Source of the DNA: Clostridium pasteurianum BC1
GTDB lineage: Bacteria > Bacillota > Clostridia > Clostridiales > Clostridiaceae
Assembly: GCF_000389635.1 (NCBI RefSeq)
Contig: NC_021182.1
Coordinates: 1,984,001 to 2,048,000 of the forward strand
Direction: 5' to 3'
Length of the DNA: 64,000 nt
Every line of letters begins with the position of its first letter. Position 1 is the stretch's first letter. A program made the translations under genes and the position numbers. Positions 7,930 through 16,867 of the stretch are shown here, in pieces. The notes beneath the pieces were generated by a model. It was not told the DNA's origin and did no database searches. It was given only the letters and a program-made list of their open reading frames with translations.

Positions 7930-9345
7930 ATGAGTACTATAGTATTAGATCCAATTACAAGATTAGAAGGACACTTAAAAATTAATGTAACACTTGACTC
8001 AAATAATAATGTAACAGCAGCTCAGGCTTCAGGAGGTCTTTACAGAGATTTTGAAAATATGCTTTTAAATAGAGTGCCAAAGGATGCAGCTTTTTTAACA
8101 CAGAGAATATGCGGACTATGTCCAGTTTCTCATGCCATATCTTCATCAAAGGCAATAGAGCAAGCTGGTGGCTTCACACCTACTTTGCAGGGTCTTCTTT
8201 TAAGAGATCTTATTCAGGCTTCAAATTTTATATCAAGTAATATATTACATTTCTATCATTTAGCGTTAATGGATTACGTTCAAGGACCACAAATGTCCCC
8301 ATGGACACCAGGATACAGCCAAGATTATAGATTTAATTCAACAGATAATCAAAACTTAGTTAACAATTATGTAACTGCACTATCAATAAGAAGACAAGCT
8401 CACGAAATGGGAGCAATATTTGGTGGTAAGCTTCCACATGTTGCTAACATTGTACCAGGTGGTGTAACTGCAATACCATCTTCAACAGATATAACTAATT
8501 TCAAGAATTATTTAACTACAATAACATCCTTTATTACAAATACATATCAAGGGGATGTTAACAAATTAGCTTCAACCTATAGTGATTATTATAGCGTAGG
8601 TGCTGGTTATGGTAATTTAATAGCTTATGGTGTATTTGATACAAATACTACTGGAGGCAAGTTATTCCCAGCAGGTACAGTAACTAATGGAACAGTAGGA
8701 AGCTTTAGTCAGACTAATGTAAAAGAATATGTAGGACATTCATGGTATTCCTCACCATCAGGAGTAAATCCAGCTAGTGAGACTACAACACCAAGCTACG
8801 GAAAATCAGGAGCATATACTTGGCTTAAGGCACCAAGATATAGTGGACAACCTTACGAGGCAGGTTCATTAGCAAGAACTTGGGTAAGCGGAGATTATAG
8901 ACATGGTGTATCAGTTATGGACAGACATATGGCAAGATATACTGAAACAGCTAAGATAGCAAGCAATATGAATACCTGGATAAATCAGATAGTAACTGGT
9001 ACAAATGGATATACAAATATAGGAACTCCAACTTCAGGAAGTGGAGTAGGTTTAACAGAAGCACCAAGAGGAGCTCTTGGACACTGGGTATCTGTATCAA
9101 GTTCTAAAATATCAAAATATCAGATTATTACACCAACTTGTTGGAATGCTTCCCCAATGGATGACAGCGGTAATGTTGGTCCAATAGAAAAGGCATTAAT
9201 AGGAACTCATGTTACTGATACAACTCAGCCAGTAGAATTACTAAGGATAGTGCACTCCTTCGATCCATGTACAGGATGTTCAGTACATGTAATGTCACCT
9301 GAGGGAGTAGAAATGTCTAAATTTATAGTACAACCAGGAGTTTAA
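7930..9345 (+). CDS. hyaB: [NiFe] hydrogenase large (catalytic) subunit
   Basis: Carries the Ni-Fe(CN)2CO site that splits H2. The N-terminal Ni motif is RICGLCPVSH (C61, C64) and the C-terminal motif is DPCTGCSVH (C447, C450, H453). The 18 residues after His453 (VMSPEGVEMSKFIVQPGV) are the peptide removed after nickel insertion, presumably by the protease encoded next. An earlier in-frame ATG at 7921 directly abuts the ribosome binding site AGAAAGGG, so 7930 is preferred (471 aa; compact compared with ~550 aa proteobacterial enzymes). It has no export signal of its own and should leave the cell with HyaA through Tat. It is the only intact large subunit in the window, against three small subunits. 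Confidence 0.95.
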   Translation: MSTIVLDPITRLEGHLKINVTLDSNNNVTAAQASGGLYRDFENMLLNRVPKDAAFLTQRICGLCPVSHAISSSKAIEQAGGFTPTLQGLLLRDLIQASNFISSNILHFYHLALMDYVQGPQMSPWTPGYSQDYRFNSTDNQNLVNNYVTALSIRRQAHEMGAIFGGKLPHVANIVPGGVTAIPSSTDITNFKNYLTTITSFITNTYQGDVNKLASTYSDYYSVGAGYGNLIAYGVFDTNTTGGKLFPAGTVTNGTVGSFSQTNVKEYVGHSWYSSPSGVNPASETTTPSYGKSGAYTWLKAPRYSGQPYEAGSLARTWVSGDYRHGVSVMDRHMARYTETAKIASNMNTWINQIVTGTNGYTNIGTPTSGSGVGLTEAPRGALGHWVSVSSSKISKYQIITPTCWNASPMDDSGNVGPIEKALIGTHVTDTTQPVELLRIVHSFDPCTGCSVHVMSPEGVEMSKFIVQPGV

Positions 9346-9347
9346 TT

Positions 9348-9821
9348 ATGAAAGATACTGTCATCCTTGGAATAGGTAATATACTTTTAAAAGATGACGG
9401 TGTAGGAGTCTATACAATAAGAGAGTTAGAGAATGAAAAGCTTCCATCTACTATAGAATTAGTAGATGGAGGTACTTCTACACTGGATACATTAAGTTAT
9501 TTTCTAGATTATAAAAAAGTAATTATTGTAGACTGTTTAAAAGCTGGATATGAACCTGGTACTATATATAAGATTAATCCAGAAGACATAAAAAGCTATA
9601 AAAGTGAAAATTTGTCTATACATGATGTTCAAATTTTGGATGTAGTCAAAATAGCAAATATGTTAGGTAAGTTTCCTAAGGTTACAATATTCGGAATAGA
9701 GCCTGAAAAAATATGTTTAGATACGGAAATGACAGAAACTATGAAGAATAAAATACCTGAAGTTATAAAACTTCTTAAGATGGAGTTAGATCTTAAAGAA
9801 AAGCAAGAAAATGTAAGTTAG
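9348..9821 (+). CDS. hyaD: hydrogenase maturation endopeptidase (M52 family)
   Basis: Cleaves the C-terminal tail of the large subunit once nickel is in place. It shows the family signature GIGNILLKDDGVGVYTIREL with the metal-sensing Glu/Asp region replaced here by KDDGVG, then VDGGTSTLDTL and IIVDCLKAG, with a late conserved stretch FGIEPEK. 157 aa, normal length. The start lies 2 bp after the hyaB stop, with AGGAG inside the hyaB 3' end, so expression is tightly coupled. The target is the adjacent HyaB, whose tail begins after DPCTGCSVH. Gene name is by analogy with HyaD/HybD. Confidence 0.92.
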   Translation: MKDTVILGIGNILLKDDGVGVYTIRELENEKLPSTIELVDGGTSTLDTLSYFLDYKKVIIVDCLKAGYEPGTIYKINPEDIKSYKSENLSIHDVQILDVVKIANMLGKFPKVTIFGIEPEKICLDTEMTETMKNKIPEVIKLLKMELDLKEKQENVS

Positions 9822-9830
9822 GTGATAAAT

Positions 9831-10172
9831 ATGCATGAAGTTTCAATCATGGAAAATACAATAAATATTATTTCAGAAAAGGCTAAAGAAAATAATCTAA
9901 AGAATATATCTAAAATTACTATAAAAATTGGAGAACTTTCTGGAGTAATGTCTGATTCATTAATATTTGCATTTAACAGTTTATCTAAAGGAACTATAGC
10001 TGAAGGTGCAAAGTTCTTAATAGAGAAAGTTGATGCCACAGCTATGTGTGATGACTGCGGTATTACATTTGAAATAGATCATTTTAATAAATTATGTCCA
10101 AATTGCAATAAGTTTTCAACTAACATTTTAAGTGGATATGAACTCTATGTTAATACAATTGAAGGAGAATAA
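9831..10172 (+). CDS. hypA: hydrogenase nickel incorporation protein HypA
   Basis: Zinc-containing nickel metallochaperone that works with HypB to load nickel into the large subunit. It begins MHEVSIMENTI; His2 is the Ni ligand, which fixes the start at the ATG at 9831 after AGGTGAT rather than the in-frame GTG at 9822. The zinc site is CDDCG near residue 70 and CPNC near residue 87. 113 aa, normal length. It lies between the hydrogenase protease and hypB, in one transcription unit with short gaps. Confidence 0.95.
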   Translation: MHEVSIMENTINIISEKAKENNLKNISKITIKIGELSGVMSDSLIFAFNSLSKGTIAEGAKFLIEKVDATAMCDDCGITFEIDHFNKLCPNCNKFSTNILSGYELYVNTIEGE

Positions 10173-10175
10173 AGA

Positions 10176-10835
10176 ATGAGTGAAATTAAGGTAGTAACAA
10201 ATATACTTCAAACCAATGACGAAATAACTGCAAAGAATAAAGAAATATTAGATGAAAAAGGCATATATGTAATCAATTTAATGAGTTCACCTGGTTCAGG
10301 TAAAACTTCAATACTTGAAAAAGTTATTTCAAAACTTAAAGATGATATAAAAATTGCAGTTATAGAAGGGGATATATACACAACAAAGGATGCAGAGAGA
10401 ATTGAAGCACAGGGAGTACCAGTTGTACAAATTAATACAGGCGGAGCCTGTCATTTAGATGGAGATATGATTAAGAATTCACTAAATTCATTAAATTTAG
10501 ATGCTGTGAACCTACTTGTTATAGAAAACGTAGGTAATCTTGTATGCCCAGCTGAATTTGAGATTGGTGAGGACATAAAGATATGCGTTTTAAGTACTAC
10601 TGAGGGAAATGATAAACCACTTAAATATCCTCTTATGTTTGAAAAGAGCAGCGCAGTTATTTTAAATAAAATAGATCTAATGCCCTTTACTAATTTTAAT
10701 AGAGATGAATTTTATAGAGACGTAAAATCTTTGAATGCTAATACTATCACCTTTGAAACAAGCTGTGTAAAAGATGAAGGATTAGATGAATTGTGTGTAT
10801 GGCTGAAAGACAGGATTATTGAGAAGAGAAAGTAA
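10176..10835 (+). CDS. hypB: hydrogenase nickel incorporation GTPase HypB
   Basis: SIMIBI-class GTPase that drives nickel delivery from HypA. P-loop at residues 40-44 (SSPGSGKTSI), VIEGDIYTTKDAERI, the metal-site Cys/His in TGGACHLDGDM, NVGNLVCPAEFE and the base motif NKIDLM. It lacks the N-terminal CxxCGC and His-rich extensions that store nickel in other HypBs, so storage must lie elsewhere; the His-rich tail of the transporter at 21765 and the NiCoT permease at 18176 are candidates. 219 aa; starts 3 bp after the hypA stop. Confidence 0.95.
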   Translation: MSEIKVVTNILQTNDEITAKNKEILDEKGIYVINLMSSPGSGKTSILEKVISKLKDDIKIAVIEGDIYTTKDAERIEAQGVPVVQINTGGACHLDGDMIKNSLNSLNLDAVNLLVIENVGNLVCPAEFEIGEDIKICVLSTTEGNDKPLKYPLMFEKSSAVILNKIDLMPFTNFNRDEFYRDVKSLNANTITFETSCVKDEGLDELCVWLKDRIIEKRK

Positions 10836-10878
10836 TAAAATTTTAAATATAAATAGATATTTTAGGAGGTAAAATATT

Positions 10879-11106
10879 ATGCCAAGAATAGGAATTCCAG
10901 AGTTAATTGTTATTTTAGTAATAGCTTTAGTGGTTTTCGGACCAGGAAAGCTTCCAACAGTAGGAAAATCAATAGGAGAGGCAATTAATGAGTTTAAGAA
11001 AGCTTCGACTGAAATTACCAAAGGAAGTACTACTGAGGGTAACGCTACTGTAGCAAAGGCAGAAGAAAAGGTAGAAGAAAAGGTAGAAGAAAAGAAAGCA
11101 GAGTAG
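10879..11106 (+). CDS. tatA: Tat translocase pore subunit TatA
   Basis: Short N-terminal membrane helix (ELIVILVIALVVF), the FGPGKLP hinge, an amphipathic helix (VGKSIGEAINEFKKA) and an acidic/lysine tail with repeated VEEK. It assembles the pore that moves folded proteins across the membrane. The Arg-Arg Tat signals of the three hydrogenase small subunits show what the system serves. No separate TatB is present, as in other minimal Gram-positive TatAC systems. Preceded by AGGAGGT. Confidence 0.93.
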   Translation: MPRIGIPELIVILVIALVVFGPGKLPTVGKSIGEAINEFKKASTEITKGSTTEGNATVAKAEEKVEEKVEEKKAE

Positions 11107-11119
11107 TTAGAGGTATATT

Positions 11120-11872
11120 ATGATAAAAAGTGAACAAATCGTTGGTTTTGCAAAGTCGCTGGAGAAATTTAGAAAGATAATAATAACAATGCTTGTCATT
11201 GTTATTATTGCTGCTTCGCTTATGTATTTTGAGGCTGATTTTATAATAGGTATTTTAGAAAAACCTATTCATGGAGTTAATTTATATTTTATGACGCCAG
11301 CTGAAGGAATGATGGTGAAAATGAAAATTGCCTTTTTAGGTGGCATAGTGATTTCATTTCCCTTTATGGCGTATTTATTAATTTATCAAGCAGGTTCAAG
11401 ATTAACTGGAAAAGTCAGAAGGATTCTTTATTTTTTTGTAACTCCAGTTGCAGTATTACTTTTTATTGGTGGAGCTTTTTTTGGATATAGATTATTATTA
11501 CCTTCAACAATTGAGTTTTTATTGAGTTGTGGAAATGATTTTATGAAAGCAAATTTGTCTGGTGATAGTTATTTTTCATTTGTAGAAACTATACTTCTGG
11601 CTGTAGGTCTAATTTTTGAGCTTCCATTGGTTTTAATATCCCTATCCAGAATAAATGTTGTTAATTCAAAAATGCTAAAGGGAAAACGAAAAATTGCTTT
11701 GATGGTTTCACTTGTAGCTGTAGCATTTATAGCACCTTCACTAGATGCTATGACTTTTATTTTAGTAGCTTTACCAATAATAGGACTATATGAAATCAGT
11801 ATCTGGAGTGTATATCTATTAGAAAAAAGTGATAAAAAGAAGCAATCATCTAAGGTATCTGAAAATAAATAA
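11120..11872 (+). CDS. tatC: TatC-family protein with degenerate signal-binding site
   Basis: Polytopic membrane protein (about six helices, 250 aa) alignable end to end with TatC, closing with the conserved LYEISIWSVYL. The Tat-signal docking residues are altered. The N-terminal HLxELRxR motif reads SLEKFRKI (residues 14-20), and in the loop that normally reads AFxxPgLxxxER the equivalents of F94, P and E103 (E. coli numbering) are Q90, S93 and V99. It may be a structural or regulatory partner of the second TatC at 12056 rather than a stand-alone receptor (inference). It starts 14 bp after tatA. Confidence 0.82.
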   Translation: MIKSEQIVGFAKSLEKFRKIIITMLVIVIIAASLMYFEADFIIGILEKPIHGVNLYFMTPAEGMMVKMKIAFLGGIVISFPFMAYLLIYQAGSRLTGKVRRILYFFVTPVAVLLFIGGAFFGYRLLLPSTIEFLLSCGNDFMKANLSGDSYFSFVETILLAVGLIFELPLVLISLSRINVVNSKMLKGKRKIALMVSLVAVAFIAPSLDAMTFILVALPIIGLYEISIWSVYLLEKSDKKKQSSKVSENK

Positions 11873-11873
11873 C

Positions 11874-12005
11874 AAGTCAAAGATGCGACGTATATTTTCA
11901 ATACAACAAGGAAACAGGTTCCACTGATAGTGGGCTATCAGCGAGTTCTGATGACGCAGTAGGATTTAAAATAGACTAGCATACTGACTTAGATATTTTT
12001 TGAAG
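11874..12005 (+). ncRNA. candidate structured RNA or MITE, copy A
   Basis: Non-coding block between tatC paralogues with a homologue at 48668-48795. Shared segments are CAAGTCAAAGAT at the start, CAAGGAAACAGGTT in the middle, GTTCTG, and CTAGCATACT near the end. Stems visible here: AAGTCA/TGACTT closing the element, TGCG/CGCA at the P2 position, and the hairpin CTGATAG-TGGG-CTATCAG. The corresponding P2 and hairpin arms differ in copy B but still pair. No known riboswitch family is recognised. Confidence 0.5.
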
Positions 12006-12055
12006 ATGCCTGAATTAAATGAAAGTGCTTAAATGCCAACATTAGAGGTGAATAT

Positions 12056-12799
12056 ATGACTAATGAAAATATAAAAGATATGTCTGTGGTAGATCATCTC
12101 AGTGAGCTTAGAAAGAGATTGATAATTATTATAATAGCAATAGCTGCTGCTACTGGAATTATTTATGAAAAAGCTTATTATTTAATCAAATTTTTAATGC
12201 TGCCTTTAGCTAAATTTAAATTGGAGCTTGTATATTTTTCTTTAGCAGAAGGTTTTATGACGAGAATGGGAATATCACTGTTAGCCGGGACTATAATTGT
12301 AAGTCCGATTATATTATACCAATTGGCTGCTTTTGTTAACCCAGGATTGTCTAAAAATGAGAAAAGATTATTATATAAAAATTTATTCTTTATGGCAATT
12401 TTACTGCTTGCTGGCATAACTTTTGGATATATATTAGTACTGCCCTATGCTCTTAATTTTTTAATATCTTATGGACAAAATTATATGAATCCGCTGCTTT
12501 CAGGCAGTACATATTTCAATTTTATAGGTATTTTTTGTTTCTTTACTGGAATTGTATTTTTGATTCCTTATATAATTGTACTTTTGGGTAAGTTGTCATT
12601 AATAAATTCAAAACGTCTTAGAAAGTGGAGAAAGTATATTTTTATAGCTACGCTGACACTTGAAGGATTATTTATTTCCAATGCAGGCTTAATTACTTGC
12701 ATACTTGTTGCAGCTCCTGTACTGATATTGTACGAGATTAGCATATGGATTGTTTATTTTACAGAAAAAAGGTTAGAAAAGAAAAAAAGCAAAATTTAA
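12056..12799 (+). CDS. tatC: TatC, twin-arginine translocase receptor
   Basis: 247 aa with six predicted helices. The canonical N-terminus VVDHLSELRKRL and the signal-binding loop AAFVNPGLSKNEKR (F93, P96, E102) are intact, so this copy should bind Tat signals. However, the periplasmic PPD segment before the last helices, around E. coli D211, is replaced by FISNAGLIT, so an acidic residue important in other TatCs is missing. It is separated from the first tatC by a 180-bp spacer containing the RNA-like element. Its partner cargo are the three HyaA signal peptides. Confidence 0.88.
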   Translation: MTNENIKDMSVVDHLSELRKRLIIIIIAIAAATGIIYEKAYYLIKFLMLPLAKFKLELVYFSLAEGFMTRMGISLLAGTIIVSPIILYQLAAFVNPGLSKNEKRLLYKNLFFMAILLLAGITFGYILVLPYALNFLISYGQNYMNPLLSGSTYFNFIGIFCFFTGIVFLIPYIIVLLGKLSLINSKRLRKWRKYIFIATLTLEGLFISNAGLITCILVAAPVLILYEISIWIVYFTEKRLEKKKSKI

Positions 12800-12823
12800 T
12801 ACATTAATATTGGAGGGGTTAGT

Positions 12824-13048
12824 ATGTGCTTAGCAGTTCCAGGGAAAGTTTTGAAAATAGATAATTATAAAGGTGTTGTAGAAATAGGAAATATGAAAAG
12901 AGAAGTATTTATGCACCTTATTCCAGATATAAAAGTTGGACAATATGTTTTAGTTCATGCAGGCTGTGCAATTGAAACAATTGATGAGGAGGAAGCAGCA
13001 AAAACTCTGGAAATAATAAAGGAGCTATCAGAGAATGAAATATGCTGA
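12824..13048 (+). CDS. hypC: hydrogenase assembly chaperone HypC
   Basis: Small chaperone that, with HypD, carries the Fe(CN)2CO unit to the apo large subunit. It starts MCLAVPGKV with the essential Cys2 and has the typical β-barrel pattern ending KTLEIIKEL; 74 aa. The ribosome binding site GGAGGGG precedes it. Its last codons overlap the ATG of a truncated hypD stump in the ATGA-style overlap usual for hypC-hypD, showing that a full hypD once followed. Confidence 0.95.
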   Translation: MCLAVPGKVLKIDNYKGVVEIGNMKREVFMHLIPDIKVGQYVLVHAGCAIETIDEEEAAKTLEIIKELSENEIC

Positions 13049-13097
13049 TGAATTTCGAAGCGAAGATTACACTAAAGAACAAGTTAGGTGTGCATAG
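13035..13097 (+). pseudogene. stump of hypD
   Basis: Starting in the hypC overlap, the frame reads MKYADEFRSEDYTKEQ, matching the N-terminus of the intact HypD at 16868 (MKYVDEFRNGDYSKSL), then stops after four unrelated codons. Everything downstream of about codon 16 is missing and hypE follows 107 bp later. The ancestral order was hypC-hypD-hypE. Confidence 0.88.
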
Positions 13098-13204
13098 AGT
13101 ATTATAATTGCAAATTTTGAATATATGTAATAACAGCTAGTTATTAATATGATAAAGGCAGTGTGTAAAATCAGAAATATTACTGAATAAGGCGGGGAGA
13201 TAAA

Positions 13205-14212
13205 ATGGAGGATAAGATATCATTAAGTCATGGAAGTGGCGGTAAACAAACTAATAATTTAATAAGTGATCTATTTATAAAGTATTTTGATAATGAAACC
13301 ATAAGACAAATGAATGATTCTGCACAGCTTAATTTAGAACACAATAGAATTGCTTTCACTACAGATTCATTTGTAGTCACACCATCCTTTTTTAAAGGTG
13401 GAGATATTGGTAAGCTTGCAGTATGCGGCACAGTAAATGATTTAGCAGTGAGTGGTGCTAAACCGCTTTATTTAACAAGTGCATTTATTATAGAAGAGGG
13501 ATATCCAATTGAAAGTCTTGAGACAATTGTAAAATCTATGGCTGAAACGGCAAAGGAAGCAGGAGTTCAAATTGTAGCGGGAGATACAAAAGTAGTAGAA
13601 AAAGGTGGAGTAGATGGGCTATTCATTAATACTGCTGGAATAGGTACAATTTATGAAGATGTTAATATTAAAGCAAATAACGCTGAAGCTGGAGATGTAG
13701 TTATTGTAAATGGAACACTTGGAGATCACGGAATGACTATTATGTGTGAAAGAAGTGGAATAGATATACAGGGTGAATTAAAAAGTGATTGTGCTCCTTT
13801 AAATATGCTAGTAGATTCAATATTAAATATATGTAAGGATATTCATGTGCTTAGGGATGCTACTAGAGGTGGAGTTGCAGCAGTTCTAAATGAAATTGCG
13901 GAAACCAGCAGAGTATCTATTGAATTGGAAGAAGATGCTATTCCTGTAAGCGAAGAAGTAAAGGGTGCCTGTGAATTGCTGGGATTAGATCCTTTATACA
14001 TTGCTAACGAGGGAAAGCTATGCTGCTTTGTACCAGAAAAATACGCTGACAAAGTATTGGAGCAGATGAGAAATCACCCATTAGGATTTAATGCTAAAAT
14101 CATTGGTAAAGTTGTAGAACAGGTATCACAAAATGTTTATTTGAAAACTATTATCGGTGGAAGAAGAATAGTAGATATGCCATCGGGGCAGCAGTTACCT
14201 AGAATATGCTAG
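13205..14212 (+). CDS. hypE: hydrogenase expression/formation protein HypE
   Basis: PurM-like ATP-dependent dehydratase that converts the carbamoyl group on its C-terminal Cys to thiocyanate, donating CN to iron. Motifs: SHGSGGKQTNNLI at the N-terminus, FTTDSFVVTPSFFKGGDIGKLAV, VAGDTKVV, LRDATRGGVAAVLNEIA, and the C-terminal PRIC with the substrate cysteine as last residue. 335 aa, complete. RBS GGCGGGGAG. A decayed second copy of an internal part lies at 17976-18126. Confidence 0.95.
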   Translation: MEDKISLSHGSGGKQTNNLISDLFIKYFDNETIRQMNDSAQLNLEHNRIAFTTDSFVVTPSFFKGGDIGKLAVCGTVNDLAVSGAKPLYLTSAFIIEEGYPIESLETIVKSMAETAKEAGVQIVAGDTKVVEKGGVDGLFINTAGIGTIYEDVNIKANNAEAGDVVIVNGTLGDHGMTIMCERSGIDIQGELKSDCAPLNMLVDSILNICKDIHVLRDATRGGVAAVLNEIAETSRVSIELEEDAIPVSEEVKGACELLGLDPLYIANEGKLCCFVPEKYADKVLEQMRNHPLGFNAKIIGKVVEQVSQNVYLKTIIGGRRIVDMPSGQQLPRIC

Positions 14213-14349
14213 GAAAAAACTATAATAGTATTTTCAAAAGAGCATTGTATTATATAACAAAGAGATTGTTTTAAATTAATAAGGTGATGATAAGTTCTTG
14301 AAGATGCATAACATTGAATATCAAGCTTTTAAAACTGGAAGGTGTTAGT

Positions 14350-16632
14350 GTGAAAAGACTATTTTTAAAGGTGGAAGGAATTGTACAGGGTGTAGGTTTT
14401 AGACCTTTTGTTTATAATCAGGCACTTTCCTTTAAACTAAAAGGATGGATTAATAATAACTCCCAGGGAGTACATATTGATATAGAGGGTGAAGAAGAAA
14501 AACTAAATAATTTTATAGAAAAACTAAAATATAAACATCCTCCCTTGGCTAGAATAGAAAACATAACTGTAGAGGAAAGAAAAACTGTAAATTACAATAG
14601 TTTTGAAATAAGGGAAAGTGAGATAAATAATAAAAAAATTACTCTTATTGCTCCTGATGTGGCTATCTGTGAAGAATGTATTGAGGATATTAGAAATCCA
14701 TTAAATAAAAAATACATGTATCCATTTACTAGTTGCACAAACTGTGGTCCAAGATTTTCTATAATAAAATCTGTTCCCTATGATAGGGACAAGACAACAA
14801 TGAAAAAATTTAATATGTGTGAAGAATGTAATAGAGAATATACTGATCCAACTAACAGAAGATTCCATGCTCAACCTAACGCCTGTAAAGCTTGTGGGCC
14901 GCATATTTGGATTGAGGATTCTAATGGTATAAAAATAGAAGTCGAGGATGTAATTGAATGGACAAGACAGAAGCTGAAGGAAGGGAAAATTTTTGCTATC
15001 AAGGGACTGGGTGGATTTAATCTAGTTTGTGATGCAACAAATGAGGATGCAGTGAAACTACTGAGGATTAGAAAAAACAGACCTCATAAACCCTTTGCAG
15101 TTATGTTAGGAAATATAGAAACTGTAAAAAAGTATTGTGATGTAGCTATGGAAGAAGAAAAGATATTGACAGGATGTATAAAGCCTATAGTAATACTAGA
15201 TCAAGCTAATGGATATGATTTACCCAAATGTATAGCTCCCCATCAGAAAACATTAGGAGTTATGCTTCCATATACACCTTTACATCATTTACTATTTGGG
15301 AATGGCATAGATGCTTTAATCATGACCAGTGCAAATGGTAATGGATTGCCTTTGGAATATAAAAATGAAAGTGCAGTTGAAAAATTAGGGCATATTGCAG
15401 ACTATTTTTTACAACACAATAGAGATATTAATGCAGCTATAGATGATTCAGTGGTAAAGGTAATAGGTAATGAGATACATATGATAAGAAGGGCGAGAGG
15501 ATATGTACCGGAGCCCATAAAAAAAAATAATATAAAAGAAATTCTGGCATGTGGATCAAATATGAAAAATACATTTTGCATAGCAAATGAGAATTTTATA
15601 TTTTTGAGTCAACATAATGGGAATTTGGAGAATGTAGAAACAATTGAACATTATAAAAATAACATTGAGCATTTTAAGAATATATTTAATTTTACTCCAA
15701 GGTATATAGCTTGTGACATGCATCCAAACTACATATCAAGTGAATATGCATATAGATCGTCGCTTCCTAGAATTGAAGTTCAACATCATCACGCACATAT
15801 AGTAAGCTGTTTAGCAGAAAACAATATAGATAGAAAAGTTATTGGAATTGCCTATGATGGAACAGGCTACGGTGTTGATGGAAGAATATGGGGAGGAGAG
15901 TTTCTGCTCTGCGATAATAAGGAATTTACTAGGCTGGGACATTTGAATTATGTAAAGATGCCTGGTGGTGAAATGGCTGTGAAGGAACCATGGAGAATGG
16001 CGGTTTCTTATATTTATAACATGTTTAAGTCTGGTAAATATAATGAATATAACACTAATAAACAGTTAAGAGAAATATTGATTAAGCTATATGGAAATAA
16101 GGCAATCAATCTTATAGCTGTAATTGAAGCAGATATTAACTGCCCTGAAACATCAAGTATGGGACGTTTTTTTGATGCTGCTGCAAGTATAATTGGGCTT
16201 AGGGATAGTGCTACATATGAAGGACAGGCAGCTATAGAACTTGAAGCTGTTGCTTCTCAAAAGAGTTTAAATTTCTATGACTATGATGTAGTCCAAGAGA
16301 ATGGTTATATTGTGAAGACAGAAAAGATTATTATGGGTATTATAAAAGATAAACTGATAGATGAACAAGATAATGTTATTTCAGATAAATTTCATAACAC
16401 AATAATCAAGTTTTCAATAGATATATGCAAACTAATTAGAAAAGATACAGATGTTAACGAAGTAGCATTAAGTGGTGGAGTATTTCAGAATTCTTATTTA
16501 CTAGAAAATTTAAAAGATGAATTAAAAAATGAAGGGTTTATTGTTTATACAAATAAATTAATACCTGCAAATGATGGTGGAGTGGCTTTAGGACAAATTG
16601 TTATAGCAAATAAAGTTTTAAGTGATAAATAA
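14350..16632 (+). CDS. hypF: carbamoyltransferase HypF
   Basis: Transfers carbamoyl from carbamoyl phosphate to HypE for CN ligand synthesis. Domains in order: acylphosphatase (KVEGIVQGVGFRPFVYN, residues ~6-22), two zinc fingers (CEECIED ... CTNCGP and CEECNRE ... CKACGP), a YrdC-like domain, and a Kae1-like carbamoyltransferase domain with HHHAHIVSC, AYDGTGYGVDG and LSGGVFQN. The start is taken at GTG 14350 after GGAAGGTG, because it places the acylphosphatase motif at the normal distance; an upstream TTG at 14314 has no ribosome site. About 760 aa, full length. A dispersed repeat begins 24 bp after the stop. Confidence 0.95.
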   Translation: MKRLFLKVEGIVQGVGFRPFVYNQALSFKLKGWINNNSQGVHIDIEGEEEKLNNFIEKLKYKHPPLARIENITVEERKTVNYNSFEIRESEINNKKITLIAPDVAICEECIEDIRNPLNKKYMYPFTSCTNCGPRFSIIKSVPYDRDKTTMKKFNMCEECNREYTDPTNRRFHAQPNACKACGPHIWIEDSNGIKIEVEDVIEWTRQKLKEGKIFAIKGLGGFNLVCDATNEDAVKLLRIRKNRPHKPFAVMLGNIETVKKYCDVAMEEEKILTGCIKPIVILDQANGYDLPKCIAPHQKTLGVMLPYTPLHHLLFGNGIDALIMTSANGNGLPLEYKNESAVEKLGHIADYFLQHNRDINAAIDDSVVKVIGNEIHMIRRARGYVPEPIKKNNIKEILACGSNMKNTFCIANENFIFLSQHNGNLENVETIEHYKNNIEHFKNIFNFTPRYIACDMHPNYISSEYAYRSSLPRIEVQHHHAHIVSCLAENNIDRKVIGIAYDGTGYGVDGRIWGGEFLLCDNKEFTRLGHLNYVKMPGGEMAVKEPWRMAVSYIYNMFKSGKYNEYNTNKQLREILIKLYGNKAINLIAVIEADINCPETSSMGRFFDAAASIIGLRDSATYEGQAAIELEAVASQKSLNFYDYDVVQENGYIVKTEKIIMGIIKDKLIDEQDNVISDKFHNTIIKFSIDICKLIRKDTDVNEVALSGGVFQNSYLLENLKDELKNEGFIVYTNKLIPANDGGVALGQIVIANKVLSDK

Positions 16633-16655
16633 TTAATACTTGAAGTTGCAATATT

Positions 16656-16780
16656 TTATCCGATGACTAGTCGCTGTAATACTCCACCTTCTAAAGGTGT
16701 AGATAACAGCGACACGTCCATGGATAATTCATCTAAACTTGGTGGGAATACAAACTCCCACCAAGTAAGATTCATTGATT
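16656..16780 (+). repeat. dispersed hairpin element, copy 2 (reference copy)
   Basis: TTATCCGATGACTAGTCGCTG opens the element in its well-preserved form (first 20 bases quoted elsewhere as TTATCCGATGACTA). GTCGCTG pairs with CAGCGAC, ACTCCACCTT with AAGGTGT, then ACGTCCATGGATAA, and a terminal hairpin ACTTGGTGGGA / TCCCACCAAGT, closing with TTCATTGATT. It lies between hypF and hypD with no open frame. Confidence 0.8.
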
Positions 16781-16867
16781 TTTTATTTTATATAGGGTTA
16801 TACAATTCAAATAATTTAAGCTAAAGAAGCAAATAAAATTTTGGAATAATAAAGGGGGTATAAGTGA

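Noticed and set aside
11940-11965. Hammerhead ribozyme core (CTGATGA) in RNA element copy A
   Set aside because: The GAAA core segment and stems are not arranged as needed, and copy B lacks CTGATGA.
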